A stretch of DNA of 64,000 bases from Allofournierella_A excrementavium (GCA_019120375.1 DWVE01000073.1:1-64000); one strand, 5' to 3'. Shown: positions 1 to 8,612, numbered from the stretch's first letter. Notes: a model not told the origin generated them from the letters alone. Translations and numbers: made by a program.

Positions 1-93
1 AACTACGTCCACTTCTTCAATCATGATCGACCTGCCGCCGCTTTGGGCTATAAAAGCCCCGTTCAGTACAGGTCTGAACGGGGCTTCCTCTAA
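1..93 (+). CDS. IS3-family transposase, C-terminal end (partial)
   Basis: Frame 1 is open from the window edge to TAA at 91-93. Its 30 codons include NHDRPAAALGYKSPVQYR, which is the typical end of the rve (DDE integrase) domain of IS3/IS150-type transposases (a Y-N-x-x-R-P-x-x-x-L-G-Y-x-[ST]-P-x-x-Y pattern). The rest of the gene, including the catalytic DDE residues, lies outside the window, so intactness cannot be judged. The protein would cut and join DNA at the element ends. The next gene, fprA, runs the other way and ends 70 bases further on. Confidence 0.78.
   Translation, partial: NYVHFFNHDRPAAALGYKSPVQYRSERGFL
55..85. terminator. Perfect 12-bp hairpin overlapping the transposase end
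   Basis: AGCCCCGTTCAG (55-66) pairs perfectly with CTGAACGGGGCT (74-85) around a 7-base loop. Read on the minus strand the stem is followed by TTTTA, so it could terminate fprA transcription. On the plus strand it lies inside the last codons of the transposase and could serve that gene or block read-through into the element. Confidence 0.5.
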
Positions 94-163
94 ATTGCTT
101 TTCTGTGTCTACTTTTGCTTGACAAGTGCACTCCGAAAAGGGGGCCGGGGCGTTTTTTCTCTT

Positions 164-1360
164 TTATGCCAGCACCGCGGCGGCAAAGTCCAGACCGAAC
201 TGCCGGGCCTCGGCCAGCTGGGCCTCGCTGGGCTTGAAGCGCACCTTCAGGCCCTCCACCGGCAGCGCGAGGCCGATGGCCTGCATCTGGGCGGTGAGCT
301 TGGGCACCGCCTCGCCGCTCCAGCCGTAGCTGCCGAAAGCGCCCGCAGGCTTGCCCTTGTGGATGATGGGGTTCAGGCCCACCAGCATCTCGTAGATGGG
401 GGGCAGCGCGTCGCCCACCAGGGTGGGGCTGCCCAGCAGGAAACCGTCGGCACTCTGCACCGCGGCGCGGGCGGTCTCAAGATCGCACTCCACCAGGTCG
501 TAGAGCTCCACATGCTTCACGCCGCCCTCGGCCAGCGCGTCGGCGATGACCCCGGCCAGCTGCTTGGTGTAGCCGTAGGCGGAGACATAGGCGATGGCCA
601 CCCGGCGCTCGTCGGCGGGCACCACCACCGGGGTGGCCCACTGACGGTAGAGCTCCAGATAGTGGGGGATGTTGGCGCGCAGCACCGGGCCGTGGCCGTT
701 GCCGATGAACTGGATGTCCAGGCCCTTGATCTTATCCAGAGCCTTCAGCACAAAGGGCTTGAAGGGCCCCATGATGCAGTCGAAGTAGTACTTGTAGGCC
801 TCGGTGAAGTCGCCGTCGATGAGGTCGTTGAACACCCGGTCGTCGGCGTAGTGGCAGCCGAAGGAGTCCACGGTGAACAGCGCCTTCATCTCGGGGATGT
901 AGGTGTACATGCTGTCCGGCCAGTGGAGGAAGGGCACGCTCAGGAAGGTGAGGGTGCGCCCGCCCAGGTCGATGGTGTCGCCCTCCTTCACCGCGCGGGA
1001 GGCGAAGGGCTTGTTCACGATCTCCTTCAAGAAGGTGATGGCGGTGGCGCTGCCCACCACGGTGGCGTTCGGGGTCAGTTCCAGCAGCTTTTCCAGGCTG
1101 CCGGAGTGGTCGGGCTCGGTGTGGCCCACCACGATGTACTTCACCTCGTCCAGGCTGCACACCTCTTTGAGGTTTTGCAGATACTCGTCGAAGAATTTCT
1201 CCTTCACCGTCTCGAACAGGGCCACGCCCTCGGCGCCCCGCACCGCGTAGGCGTTGTAGCTGGTGCCCCAGTCGCTGTGCATGACGATGTCGAACACCCG
1301 CAGGTCGTGGTCTTCAACGCCCACCCACCACAGGTCGTCCATTGCTTTGATCGCACTCAT
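164..1360 (-). CDS. fprA: Flavodiiron protein (FprA-type O2/NO reductase)
   Basis: A 398-residue cytoplasmic enzyme that reduces O2 to water, or NO to N2O, at a non-haem di-iron centre next to FMN. The N-terminal metallo-beta-lactamase-like half carries the ligand set H80-x-E82-x-D84-H85, H146, D165 and H223 (GNGHGP). The C-terminal half, from about residue 250, is a flavodoxin domain (VAIAYVSAYGYTKQLA), giving the usual class A length with no extra rubredoxin. ATG at 1360 follows AAGGAG. Its usual electron donor, a rubredoxin/flavin-reductase fusion, is encoded at 32948-33580 rather than next door. The gene stands alone between an IS end and a promoter at 1411-1419. Confidence 0.93.
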   Translation of the reverse strand: MSAIKAMDDLWWVGVEDHDLRVFDIVMHSDWGTSYNAYAVRGAEGVALFETVKEKFFDEYLQNLKEVCSLDEVKYIVVGHTEPDHSGSLEKLLELTPNATVVGSATAITFLKEIVNKPFASRAVKEGDTIDLGGRTLTFLSVPFLHWPDSMYTYIPEMKALFTVDSFGCHYADDRVFNDLIDGDFTEAYKYYFDCIMGPFKPFVLKALDKIKGLDIQFIGNGHGPVLRANIPHYLELYRQWATPVVVPADERRVAIAYVSAYGYTKQLAGVIADALAEGGVKHVELYDLVECDLETARAAVQSADGFLLGSPTLVGDALPPIYEMLVGLNPIIHKGKPAGAFGSYGWSGEAVPKLTAQMQAIGLALPVEGLKVRFKPSEAQLAEARQFGLDFAAAVLA

Positions 1361-1410
1361 TCCTCATCGCTCCTTTTTCCCTTGCCCTTCCCGGGCCATT
1401 CCGGGGTCTA

Positions 1411-1419
1411 ATTATATCA
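1411..1419 (-). promoter_or_regulatory. Extended -10 promoter for fprA
   Basis: The minus strand reads TGATATAAT about 50 bases upstream of the fprA start, a perfect -10 hexamer with the TGn extension. No good -35 is seen at 17 bases. Confidence 0.55.
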
Positions 1420-1474
1420 GCGGCTGCCCCGCCTGCACGTTGCCGCGGCAACAGTTTTGGCGGGGCGGGCGCTT

Positions 1475-3166
1475 TTATTCCTCTTCGCCCTCGATGGGCG
1501 CGCCGGGGCCGCCCCGGCTCTTCATGTACTCCTCGAAGCTGGCGAACTTCTGCGCCGGCGGCTTGCGGGAGATGAGCAGCAGGCCGGGGTCCTCATCCGC
1601 GGTGCGGGCGGGGGCTTTGGCCGGCTTTTCGCTGCGCCGGGCGTTGTGCTCCCCGGTCTCCCGGACGGGCCGGGCGGCGGGGGCCTGTTTGGGCCCGCGG
1701 GCGGGGGCGGCGGCGCGCTCGCCCCGGTTCTGGCCGTTCTGGCCGCCCTGCTTTTGGCTGTTCTGCCTGGGCGCACCGGGCTTTTGGCCGTTGTTCTGCT
1801 TCTGGCCGGCCTCGGCGCGGGGCTGGCTGTTCTGGCCGCCCTGGGGTGCCTGACCCTTCTGGGCCGCCGCGCGGCGGCGCCGCCGGCGGCGCTTGGCGCT
1901 GGCCGACAGGCCCTGGGCGGGCTTTTCGTTCTGTTCCATCTTCTCTTCCTCCCTTTGTTGGGCTGGCGGTTCCGCCTTCGGCTCTTTGCGGGGCGCGGGG
2001 GCGGGCGTTGGGGCGCTCCGGGCCGCCTCCTGCTGCGCCGGGCGGGGCAGGGCGGGCGTTTCGCGCACGGGTATCTTTTTGCGGATGAGCTTTTCGATGG
2101 CGGCGAGGTACTCCTCTTCCTCCGGGCTGCAGAAGGCCACCGCCGTGCCCTCGGCTCCCGCCCGGCCGGTGCGGCCGATGCGGTGCACATAGGTCTCGGG
2201 CACCTCCGGCAGGTCCAGCTGGAACACGTGGGACAGTTCGCTGATGTCGATGCCACGGGCGGCGATGTCGGTGGCCACCAGGGCCTTCAGCCGCCCGGAC
2301 TTGAAGCCCTCCAGCGCCGCCACCCGGGCGCTCTGGCTCTTGTTGCCGTGGATGGCCGCCGCCTCGATGCCCTGCTTGGTCAAAAAGGCGGCGATGGCGT
2401 TGGCCCCGTGCTTGGTGCGGCTGAACACCAGGGCGTTCTTCACCGACGGGTCGGCCAGCAGAAGGGCCAGCAGCCGCTTTTTGTCCGCCTTGGCCACCCG
2501 GTAGAGGCTCTGGTCGATGCGGTCCACCGTGCTGGAGGGCGGGTCCACCTTCACGCTCACCGGCTTTTGCAGGATGCCCGCCGCCAGCTGCTCGATCTCC
2601 TTGGGCATGGTGGCGCTGAACAGAAGGTTCTGGCGCTTTGCCGGCAGCTGGCGGATGACCTTCTTCACGTCGTGGATGAAGCCCATGTCCAGCATGCGGT
2701 CCGCCTCGTCCAGCACAAAGACCTCCAGGTGGGAAAGGTCCACAAAGCCCTGCCCGATGAGGTCGTTCAGCCGCCCGGGGCAGGCGGTGAGCACCTGCAC
2801 TCCCTTTTGCAGCGCCGCCACCTGGGGCGCCTGGCCCACGCCGCCGAAGATGACCGTGTGGCTCACCTTCAGGTACTTGCCGTAGGCCGCGAAGCACTCG
2901 TCGATCTGCAGCGCCAGCTCCCGGGTGGGGGTGAGGATGAGGGCCCGGATGCTCTTTTCGGCGGGCTGCGTCCGGCTCAGCCGCTGCAGAATGGGCAGCG
3001 CGAAGGCCGCCGTCTTGCCGGTGCCGGTCTGGGCGCAGCCCAGCAGGTCCCGCCCGGCCAGCACCGGCGGAATGGCCTTTTGCTGGATGGGCGAGGGGCT
3101 GGAATAGCCCGCCTCCTCCACCGCCCGCAGCAGCGGGCGGATGAGTTGCAATTCACTGAAATCCAT
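1475..3166 (-). CDS. DEAD-box ATP-dependent RNA helicase
   Basis: A 563-residue RNA helicase that unwinds structured RNA. Motifs appear in order: a Q-motif (GYSSPSPIQQKAIPP, about 20-34), motif I AQTGTGKT (45-52), PTRELALQ, a PGRL box, DEAD at 153-156, SAT at 184-186, ATDIAARGIDI and HRIGRTGRAG near residue 330. After about residue 370 comes a long tail rich in Arg, Lys, Pro, Gln and Ala, typical of the basic RNA-binding tails of CshA/RhlE-type proteins and poorly conserved. ATG at 3166 follows TGGAGGAAT. It is the last gene of the probable rpe-rnf-DUF1015 operon, 33 bases after the DUF1015 gene. Confidence 0.93.
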   Translation of the reverse strand: MDFSELQLIRPLLRAVEEAGYSSPSPIQQKAIPPVLAGRDLLGCAQTGTGKTAAFALPILQRLSRTQPAEKSIRALILTPTRELALQIDECFAAYGKYLKVSHTVIFGGVGQAPQVAALQKGVQVLTACPGRLNDLIGQGFVDLSHLEVFVLDEADRMLDMGFIHDVKKVIRQLPAKRQNLLFSATMPKEIEQLAAGILQKPVSVKVDPPSSTVDRIDQSLYRVAKADKKRLLALLLADPSVKNALVFSRTKHGANAIAAFLTKQGIEAAAIHGNKSQSARVAALEGFKSGRLKALVATDIAARGIDISELSHVFQLDLPEVPETYVHRIGRTGRAGAEGTAVAFCSPEEEEYLAAIEKLIRKKIPVRETPALPRPAQQEAARSAPTPAPAPRKEPKAEPPAQQREEEKMEQNEKPAQGLSASAKRRRRRRRAAAQKGQAPQGGQNSQPRAEAGQKQNNGQKPGAPRQNSQKQGGQNGQNRGERAAAPARGPKQAPAARPVRETGEHNARRSEKPAKAPARTADEDPGLLLISRKPPAQKFASFEEYMKSRGGPGAPIEGEEE

Positions 3167-3199
3167 ATTCCTCCAAAACCAAACAAAGGAGCGCCGGGC

Positions 3200-4486
3200 T
3201 CACAAAATGGCCCGGCATTCCAGATAATAGCGCTTGTCCCGCGCGTGGCCCATGCTGAAGGTCTTGCGGGGCAAAGCCCCCCCCAGCACCACGCCCCGGA
3301 ACAGGTCCCCTTTCTCAAAGGGCGGCAGCAGGATGCCGGTGTTGCCCTCTTCGCAAAGCTCGGCCACCGCATCCTCACCGTGGATGTAGTCCACCGACGA
3401 GGCGGGGTTGCGCTTCAGGTAGTCCGCCAGAAAGGCCTCCACCGTGCCCACCGCAAGGGGCTCGGGGCTGCCCGCAAGGCGCACGGCCCGCCGCCATGCC
3501 CCGTGCACCAGGGTGATGACCTGGTCGCCGGGGGCCTCTTCGCCGTCCACGGCGATGTTTCTGGCCGCGCACCACTCCTTGAGGCGGGCCAGCAGCTGCA
3601 GCCCCGGCACGCCGAACACCACCCGGTGGATGGGCTCAAAGGCGATGGCCTCGCTGTGCACGTTGCACACCTCCGCAAGGCACCACCGGGCGGGATGGCA
3701 AGCCCGCTCGTCTTCCGGCAGCCCGGCTTTCAGCGCCTCCCAAAAGGCTTTGGCGGTGGCAAGGCTGTGGTTGCCGTCCCCCACCGCCAGGGTCATGGGC
3801 GGCGCGCCGGCCGCCTGGGGGTATTTTTCGTCAAAGGTTTTTTGGCTGCCCAGGGTCGCCAGCGCCTGCTCCACACCGGCCAACAGGGCGGGGTCCTCCA
3901 CCGCCCAGCCGCGGACAAAGCCGCCGCCCAGCGCCAGCTCCCCGTCGTAGAGAAGGGGCAGCCGGTCCTTTTGGGCGGCCACCGGTTCCACCAGGGTGCG
4001 GCCCGCGTCGTCCGCCAGCATCAGGATGTGGGGGCTTTCCAGGCTCGCCCCGTTTCGCACCGCCAGGCGGGGCGGGATGCGGCTGGGCACGGTGCCCTCG
4101 GTGGGGCGCACCGCCGGGCTCATCCCCGGCCGCCAGTCGTACTGTTCCAGGTCGATGAGGCCCACAAGGCCCTGCCGCACCTTGCCGTCGGTCTGGGTGC
4201 GCTCCACATAGACAAAGCCGTTCACGCAGCGGGTGAGCACCTCGGCGCGGTAGCGCTCCATCGTCTCGTGGATGGCCCGGATGCGGGTGGGGGTGTCCAC
4301 CTTGTCCAGATACACCTCCGGCAGCACGATGTTCAGCGCGCTGGGCCCGCCCGCCGCCAGGGCGGCGGCCTGTTCCCAGTAGTCCGGCTGGCTGGTGAAC
4401 TGGTCGCAGGCAAGGCAGGCCCACTGGCTCACCGGGATGTTCTCTTGGGGCAGCAGGATGCGCCCGGGCACAAAACAGGGCTCCAT
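3200..4486 (-). CDS. DUF1015 family protein
   Basis: A 428-residue soluble protein recognised as DUF1015 from its opening (PGRILLPQENIPVSQW) and from motifs such as DGNHSLATAKAFWE and the C-terminal ILLPPFEKGDLF-like segment. The family is widespread in Clostridia, and its biochemical function is not established to my knowledge. An earlier in-frame ATG at 4552 would overlap the upstream gene by 47 bases. ATG at 4486 is preferred because GGAGGAGG lies just before it. The gap of 19 bases to the upstream glycosidase-like gene suggests co-transcription. Confidence 0.8.
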   Translation of the reverse strand: MEPCFVPGRILLPQENIPVSQWACLACDQFTSQPDYWEQAAALAAGGPSALNIVLPEVYLDKVDTPTRIRAIHETMERYRAEVLTRCVNGFVYVERTQTDGKVRQGLVGLIDLEQYDWRPGMSPAVRPTEGTVPSRIPPRLAVRNGASLESPHILMLADDAGRTLVEPVAAQKDRLPLLYDGELALGGGFVRGWAVEDPALLAGVEQALATLGSQKTFDEKYPQAAGAPPMTLAVGDGNHSLATAKAFWEALKAGLPEDERACHPARWCLAEVCNVHSEAIAFEPIHRVVFGVPGLQLLARLKEWCAARNIAVDGEEAPGDQVITLVHGAWRRAVRLAGSPEPLAVGTVEAFLADYLKRNPASSVDYIHGEDAVAELCEEGNTGILLPPFEKGDLFRGVVLGGALPRKTFSMGHARDKRYYLECRAIL

Positions 4487-4505
4487 TGCCGTTCCTCCTC
4501 CTTTT

Positions 4506-5591
4506 TTACAGCAGGGTGAAGCTGTCGCCCTGCACCAGGGCGATGTTGGCAACGCCGCCCGCTTTCAGCTCGGTCACCGCGGCGTCCAGCAGGGGCTGCT
4601 GCTCCTCGGTGACGGCTTCGTCCACTCGGATGGCAAGGTTCTTCACGCCCAGCTCGGCGCAGGAAGCGCCCAGCAGCTGGCTGTCGGAGCCGGCCAGCAC
4701 TTCGCTCAGGGGGTATTCCACCCAGCAGTCGCCGCCGGCCTGCCAGCCTTCCAGCACCTGGGCCAGACGCTGGCCCATGGAAACGTCCGCCGTGTCGCCG
4801 TAGTTGGCCTTGTCCCGCCCGGCGGTGGTGGGGAACTGCACGCCGGTGAGCCACACCTGCTCAAAGCCCATGGCCCGCACCTCGTCGATGAGGGAGGTGA
4901 TGTAGCTCACCGCCCCGTCGGAGTAGGGGTTCAGCCAGGGCTTGCCGCCCGCGTCGGCGGCAGCGTCCAGCCAGAAGTAGTCGGTGTCCTGATAGCGCAC
5001 CGCGAGGCTGCGGTCCACATAGGGGGCCAGCGGGTCCTGGAAGGCGCAGATGGCGGCCACCGGGGTGACGCCCGCATCCTTCAGCGCCTGCACGGCGGCG
5101 GCGTCAAAGGTGGTGGCCGAAATGCTGGACTGGGCGGTGGCCACGCCGCTCTGGTAATAGACGTAGCCCTGGCTGTCCTTGCAGGGCACCACGGCGTAGC
5201 GCACCCCTTCCGCCACAAAGCTCTGGGCGGTGGAGGCCGCCTGCTCGGCGCTGGAAAGGCCGGAGATGCTCACAAAGGCCCAGCCGCCGTCCTCCGGGTT
5301 GATGGCCGGTTCCGGCGTGGGCTGGGGTTCGGGCGTTGCCTCCGGCTCGGCCTGCGGTTCAGAGGCGGGCTGGGAGGTGCCGGTGGAAGTGCCGGAACTC
5401 TCGCCGCCGCCCTCTTTCAGGCTGTACCAGGTGCTGGTGCCGAAGTCGATGACCGCCGGGCCGATGAGCCAGCCGGCGGCAAAGAGCGCCGCCAGGGCCA
5501 GCACAGCGCCCAGGATGCGGCGCAGCTGCTGGCCGCCGCTGTAAAAGCTGCGGCGGTAGCGCTTGACTTTGCCCATGTTTTTTCGTGCCAT
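4506..5591 (-). CDS. Membrane-anchored glycoside hydrolase-like protein
   Basis: A 361-residue protein with a basic N-terminus, one membrane segment at about residues 24-48, a Ser/Pro/Glu/Thr-rich linker (about 60-95) and an extracellular domain of about 260 residues. The domain looks like a divergent TIM barrel of the putative glycoside hydrolase group (DUF4015/GHL15-like): repeated strand-loop units such as GVTPVAAICAFQDP, a YFWLDAAAD segment, and WLNPYSDGAVSYITSLIDEVRAMGFEQVWLTG-type spacing, quoted here only in part. I cannot identify catalytic acids with certainty. It begins 43 bases after the rnfA-like gene. The function is inferred only at fold level. Confidence 0.6.
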   Translation of the reverse strand: MARKNMGKVKRYRRSFYSGGQQLRRILGAVLALAALFAAGWLIGPAVIDFGTSTWYSLKEGGGESSGTSTGTSQPASEPQAEPEATPEPQPTPEPAINPEDGGWAFVSISGLSSAEQAASTAQSFVAEGVRYAVVPCKDSQGYVYYQSGVATAQSSISATTFDAAAVQALKDAGVTPVAAICAFQDPLAPYVDRSLAVRYQDTDYFWLDAAADAGGKPWLNPYSDGAVSYITSLIDEVRAMGFEQVWLTGVQFPTTAGRDKANYGDTADVSMGQRLAQVLEGWQAGGDCWVEYPLSEVLAGSDSQLLGASCAELGVKNLAIRVDEAVTEEQQPLLDAAVTELKAGGVANIALVQGDSFTLL

Positions 5592-5634
5592 GTGGATCGC
5601 CTCCTTTGGGGAGTTGGCCCCGCCCTGCGGGGTG

Positions 5635-6243
5635 TCAGATGGCCAGACGGTGGCCGGTAAAGGCGTAGATGGCCAGCGTCAGGATGCTGATGTAGATGAG
5701 GGTGATGGGCAGCCCTTTGAAGGCGGCGGGCACCGCCCGGCTGCGCAGCTTGCGCTGGCTCTCGGTGACCACCACCACCGCCAGGGTGTAGCCCACGCCG
5801 CTGCCCAGGGCAAAGCCCATGGTCTGCACCCAGGAAAAGCCCTGGGTGGCGGTGAGCAGCATCACGCCCAGCACCGCGGTGTTGAAGGTGGCCATGGGCA
5901 GCACGGCCACGATGTCCTTGGCGGCGCTTTTGAAGATGAGCAGCACCAGCCCCAGCACCACCGCAAAGGCCACCGCGCTGCACAGGATGAACACCAGCGG
6001 GCGGATGGCGCTGCGGAACTCGAAGGGCTGGATGAGGGAGTTCGCCACCTTGGCCAGCGGCGCGCTGATCAGCTGCACCGCGCACATCAGACCGCCGAAC
6101 ACCAGGGTGTCCACGGTGGAGTCGTCCACCAGCTTCACCAGACGGGAAACGCCCAGCGCGCGGCTGAACACCGCGTTTTCTGCGAACATGGCCGCCGCCG
6201 CGTAGAGGAAGAAGACGGCACAGGCTCTCAAAACTTCACTCAT
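5635..6243 (-). CDS. Rnf/Nqr-type membrane protein, RnfA-like
   Basis: A 202-residue protein with about six hydrophobic segments, of the RnfA/RnfE/NqrD/NqrE family. The first helix carries AENAVFSRALGVSRLV, corresponding to the conserved NN-x-V-L-S-Q-x-L-G region of RnfA, though clearly diverged. Rnf complexes move electrons from ferredoxin to NAD while pumping Na+ or H+. Its ATG overlaps the stop of the rnfE-like gene by 4 bases (ATGA), so the two are translationally coupled. No rnfB, rnfC or rnfG is nearby, so a role in a classical complex is uncertain. Confidence 0.75.
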   Translation of the reverse strand: MSEVLRACAVFFLYAAAAMFAENAVFSRALGVSRLVKLVDDSTVDTLVFGGLMCAVQLISAPLAKVANSLIQPFEFRSAIRPLVFILCSAVAFAVVLGLVLLIFKSAAKDIVAVLPMATFNTAVLGVMLLTATQGFSWVQTMGFALGSGVGYTLAVVVVTESQRKLRSRAVPAAFKGLPITLIYISILTLAIYAFTGHRLAI

Positions 6244-6896
6244 TGGCCTCTCTTCGCCTCCATGTTCACGTATTTTTTATAGCGGTTCACCGCGCTGCGC
6301 CACACCGCGCACACCACGCCCAGCAGCAGAAAGCCGCCGGCGGGCAGGCTGGCCATGGGGAACAGGTCGGCGGGGATGCGGGGAATGGCGTGGTCGAACA
6401 GGGTGGCGGTGGTGAGCACCTCCCGCACACAGCCCATGAGCATCAGCACCAGCACATAGCCGCAGGTGGTGCGCAGGCCCTTTTTGAGAGCCGTGACCAG
6501 CCGCTCCTTCTGGGGCCGCTCGTAGCGTTTGATGATGAGGGGCTCCACCACCAGCAGGGGCAGATAGATGCCCAGCTGCAGGATCTCCACGTCAAAGATG
6601 GCCTGCAAAGCGTAGTACACGCCGATGTACACCGTGGCGCTGGTCAGGCAGTAGATGAGGCCCCGGAAGCGGTAGTAACCGGTGCGGGCCAGCAGCGCCG
6701 CGATCACCCGCACCGGGGTGAGCAGCAGGATGACCGCCACGCTCAGCATCAGGGCGTTGCGCGCGGTGGTGGCAGCCACCACCAGCGGCGCAAGGCCCAT
6801 GCCCTGCATGATGACGGGGTTGTTCAAAAAGATGCGGTCCCGCCGGGCGATGCGGGTCATGTTCTCCGACAGGTAAACTGCTTTCTTAGTATTCAC
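6240..6896 (-). CDS. Rnf/Nqr-type membrane protein, RnfE-like
   Basis: A 218-residue polytopic membrane protein of the same family, with the opening RDRIFLNNPVIMQGMGLAPL matching the N-P-V-x-x-x-x-L-G-L-x-P start of RnfE. A GTG at 6896 is chosen as the start: it lies inside the end of the rnfD-like gene (11-base overlap) and follows AAGGGGGTG at a normal distance. The longer in-frame ATG upstream would read through rnfD in another frame and gives a non-membrane Arg/Trp-rich leader. It sits between rnfD- and rnfA-like genes with overlaps on both sides. Confidence 0.75.
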   Translation of the reverse strand: MNTKKAVYLSENMTRIARRDRIFLNNPVIMQGMGLAPLVVAATTARNALMLSVAVILLLTPVRVIAALLARTGYYRFRGLIYCLTSATVYIGVYYALQAIFDVEILQLGIYLPLLVVEPLIIKRYERPQKERLVTALKKGLRTTCGYVLVLMLMGCVREVLTTATLFDHAIPRIPADLFPMASLPAGGFLLLGVVCAVWRSAVNRYKKYVNMEAKRGQ

Positions 6897-7890
6897 GCCG
6901 CACCACCCCCTTGTGATGGATCGCCCGCTGCACGGCCCGGTCCATCCAGCCGGACACCGCGCCCACCGCCAGCAGCGCAAAGCACACGCCGGTCTCGTAG
7001 GTGCCGTAGTAGCGGAAGAGCATGGTCGCCACGCCCAGCACGAGGCCGTAGACCGCGCGGCTGGCGTTCGATTTGGGCAGGGTGACCGGGTCGTTGATGA
7101 GGAACACCGCCGCGAACAGCACGCCGCCGGTGCAGATCTCGTACTTCACCACGTCCAGGCGCTCCAGCAGATGCTCCCAGGGGGCGGCGAAGGCCAGATC
7201 CCCCAGCCGCGGGAAGAAGAAGGCCATGAAGGCGCAGGCGAAGATGAAGCACAAAGGCGCCACAAGGCCCATCCGCCGCCGGTGGATGAGGAACAGCGCG
7301 CAGGCCAGGATGACCAGCAGCACGGTGGTGCCCATGGGGCCGGCGTAGTTGCCCAGCACCAGGTCCACCGTATCGATGGTGGGCAGGCCTCCCTCGCGCA
7401 GCATGTGGCTGGGGCTCTCCACCAGATTCACGCCGGACACGCTGCCCAGCGGCAGGAAGGCGAAGAGGGAGGTGTCCGGATAGGCGAACATCCGCCCGGA
7501 CCAGCTCACCGCCACCACCGCGTAGCCCACGGCCGCCGGGTGGAAGAGGTAGGCGCCGTAGCCGCCGAAGGCCTCCTTGCCCACCAGCACCGCGGTCAGG
7601 GTGCCGATGATGACCATGTAGTAGCTGGCGGTGGCGGGCATCATCAGGGTCACCAGCAGGGCAAAGGCCTCGCTGCTCCACTCGCCCTTCTCGTATTTCT
7701 GGCCGCGCAGCAGCGCCACCAGCCGGTCGCACAGGTTGGCGGTGATCACCGCCGCCGCGCACAAAAGCGCCGGCCGCGGCCCGTAGAAGAACACCGCCAT
7801 GGCGATCAGCGGCAGACACATATAAACGATGTCGGTGTGGGTGCCCTGGTCCTCGTGGAGGGGGGCGATCCCTTTGGGTTTTGTGCTCAT
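6886..7890 (-). CDS. RnfD-like membrane protein lacking the flavin-attachment threonine
   Basis: A 334-residue protein with about nine membrane segments, matching the RnfD/NqrB family by its hydrophobic layout, GAYLFHPAAVGYAVVAVSW and the C-terminal FLINDPVTLPKS region. In RnfD and NqrB, FMN is bound covalently to Thr in an S-G-A-T motif. The corresponding stretch here reads LGSVSGVNLVES, with Asn where Thr is expected, so covalent FMN is unlikely if my alignment is right. It starts 34 bases after rpe and overlaps the next gene. Confidence 0.78.
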   Translation of the reverse strand: MSTKPKGIAPLHEDQGTHTDIVYMCLPLIAMAVFFYGPRPALLCAAAVITANLCDRLVALLRGQKYEKGEWSSEAFALLVTLMMPATASYYMVIIGTLTAVLVGKEAFGGYGAYLFHPAAVGYAVVAVSWSGRMFAYPDTSLFAFLPLGSVSGVNLVESPSHMLREGGLPTIDTVDLVLGNYAGPMGTTVLLVILACALFLIHRRRMGLVAPLCFIFACAFMAFFFPRLGDLAFAAPWEHLLERLDVVKYEICTGGVLFAAVFLINDPVTLPKSNASRAVYGLVLGVATMLFRYYGTYETGVCFALLAVGAVSGWMDRAVQRAIHHKGVVRREY

Positions 7891-7924
7891 CGGGTTTCCT
7901 TTCTCCGGCCCCCAAAAGGCCGGT

Positions 7925-8575
7925 TTAGGCTTGTTTCAAAGCGCGGGCAGCCTCGGCGGCGTCCTTCGCGCCGAAGAGGTAGCTGCCTGCCACCAGCAGG
8001 TTTGCCCCCGCGCTGACGCACTGGGGGCCGGTGACGGCGTCCACGCCGCCGTCCACTTCCAGCAGGGGGGCAAGGCCCCGCTCGGCGCAGGCCTGGCGCA
8101 GAAAATCCAGCTTATCCAGCGCCATGGGCATGAACTTCTGGCCGCCGAAGCCCGGCTCCACGCTCATCACCAGCACCAGCTCCAGCCGGCTCAGATAGGG
8201 CAGCACCGCCCCGGCGGGGGTGCCCGGCTTGACCGAAAGCCCCGCCTTGCAGCCGGCGGCATGGATGGCGTCGATCACCGCGCCGGGGTCGTCCTCGCTT
8301 TCCAGATGGAAGGTGATGAGGTCCGCCCCCGCCTTTGCGAACACCTCCGTGTACTGCAAGGGGTGGCTGATCATCAGATGTACGTCGTAAAAGGCCTCGG
8401 GCAGAGCGGCATGCAGGCTTTTCAGAACCGGCACGCCGAAACTGATGTTGGGCACGAAGTGGCCGTCCATCACGTCGAAGTGCAGCATGTCCGCGCCCGC
8501 CGCCAGCACCCGCCGGCAGTCCTGTTCCAGGCGCGCGAAATCCGCCGCCAGGATGGAGGCGCTCAGTTGGGTCAT
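7925..8575 (-). CDS. rpe: Ribulose-phosphate 3-epimerase
   Basis: A 216-residue TIM-barrel enzyme interconverting ribulose 5-phosphate and xylulose 5-phosphate in the pentose phosphate pathway. Signatures are HFDVMDGHFVPN (metal/catalytic His and Asp), DVHLM, VEPGFGGQKF and EVDGGV near the phosphate site. ATG at 8575 is preceded by AAGGGAGAG. An upstream in-frame ATG adds 67 residues with no family match and would cover the promoter, so it is rejected. It is the promoter-proximal gene of a probable seven-gene operon reaching the DEAD-box helicase. Confidence 0.95.
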   Translation of the reverse strand: MTQLSASILAADFARLEQDCRRVLAAGADMLHFDVMDGHFVPNISFGVPVLKSLHAALPEAFYDVHLMISHPLQYTEVFAKAGADLITFHLESEDDPGAVIDAIHAAGCKAGLSVKPGTPAGAVLPYLSRLELVLVMSVEPGFGGQKFMPMALDKLDFLRQACAERGLAPLLEVDGGVDAVTGPQCVSAGANLLVAGSYLFGAKDAAEAARALKQA

Positions 8576-8612
8576 GGGCAAACTCTCCCTTATACAAAGC
8601 AATATATAGCTT

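Larger units (their letters stand above)
1..130 (+). mobile_element. Right end of an IS3-family insertion sequence
   Basis: The transposase tail is followed by a short AT-richer stretch that ends near TTTTGCTTGACAAGTGCA (113-130). Read from the other strand this begins TGCACTTGTCAAGC and contains AAAAGTAGACAC, which resembles the AAAAGT(T)AGACA sequences inside the ends of IS150-group elements. The exact terminal base and any target duplication cannot be fixed without the left end. Confidence 0.5.

Noticed and set aside
1439..1452. Perfect palindrome GTTGCCGCGGCAAC between fprA and the helicase gene
   Set aside because: It has no T-run on either strand and is too short to call a terminator or operator.
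1457..4519. A 1020-codon open frame on the plus strand
   Set aside because: It lies opposite the DEAD-box and DUF1015 genes, has a composition typical of GC-rich antisense frames (His/Gly/Leu/Arg), and carries no motif.
5606..5632. GC hairpin between the rnfA-like and glycosidase-like genes
   Set aside because: No U-run follows on the minus strand, so it does not argue against co-transcription.
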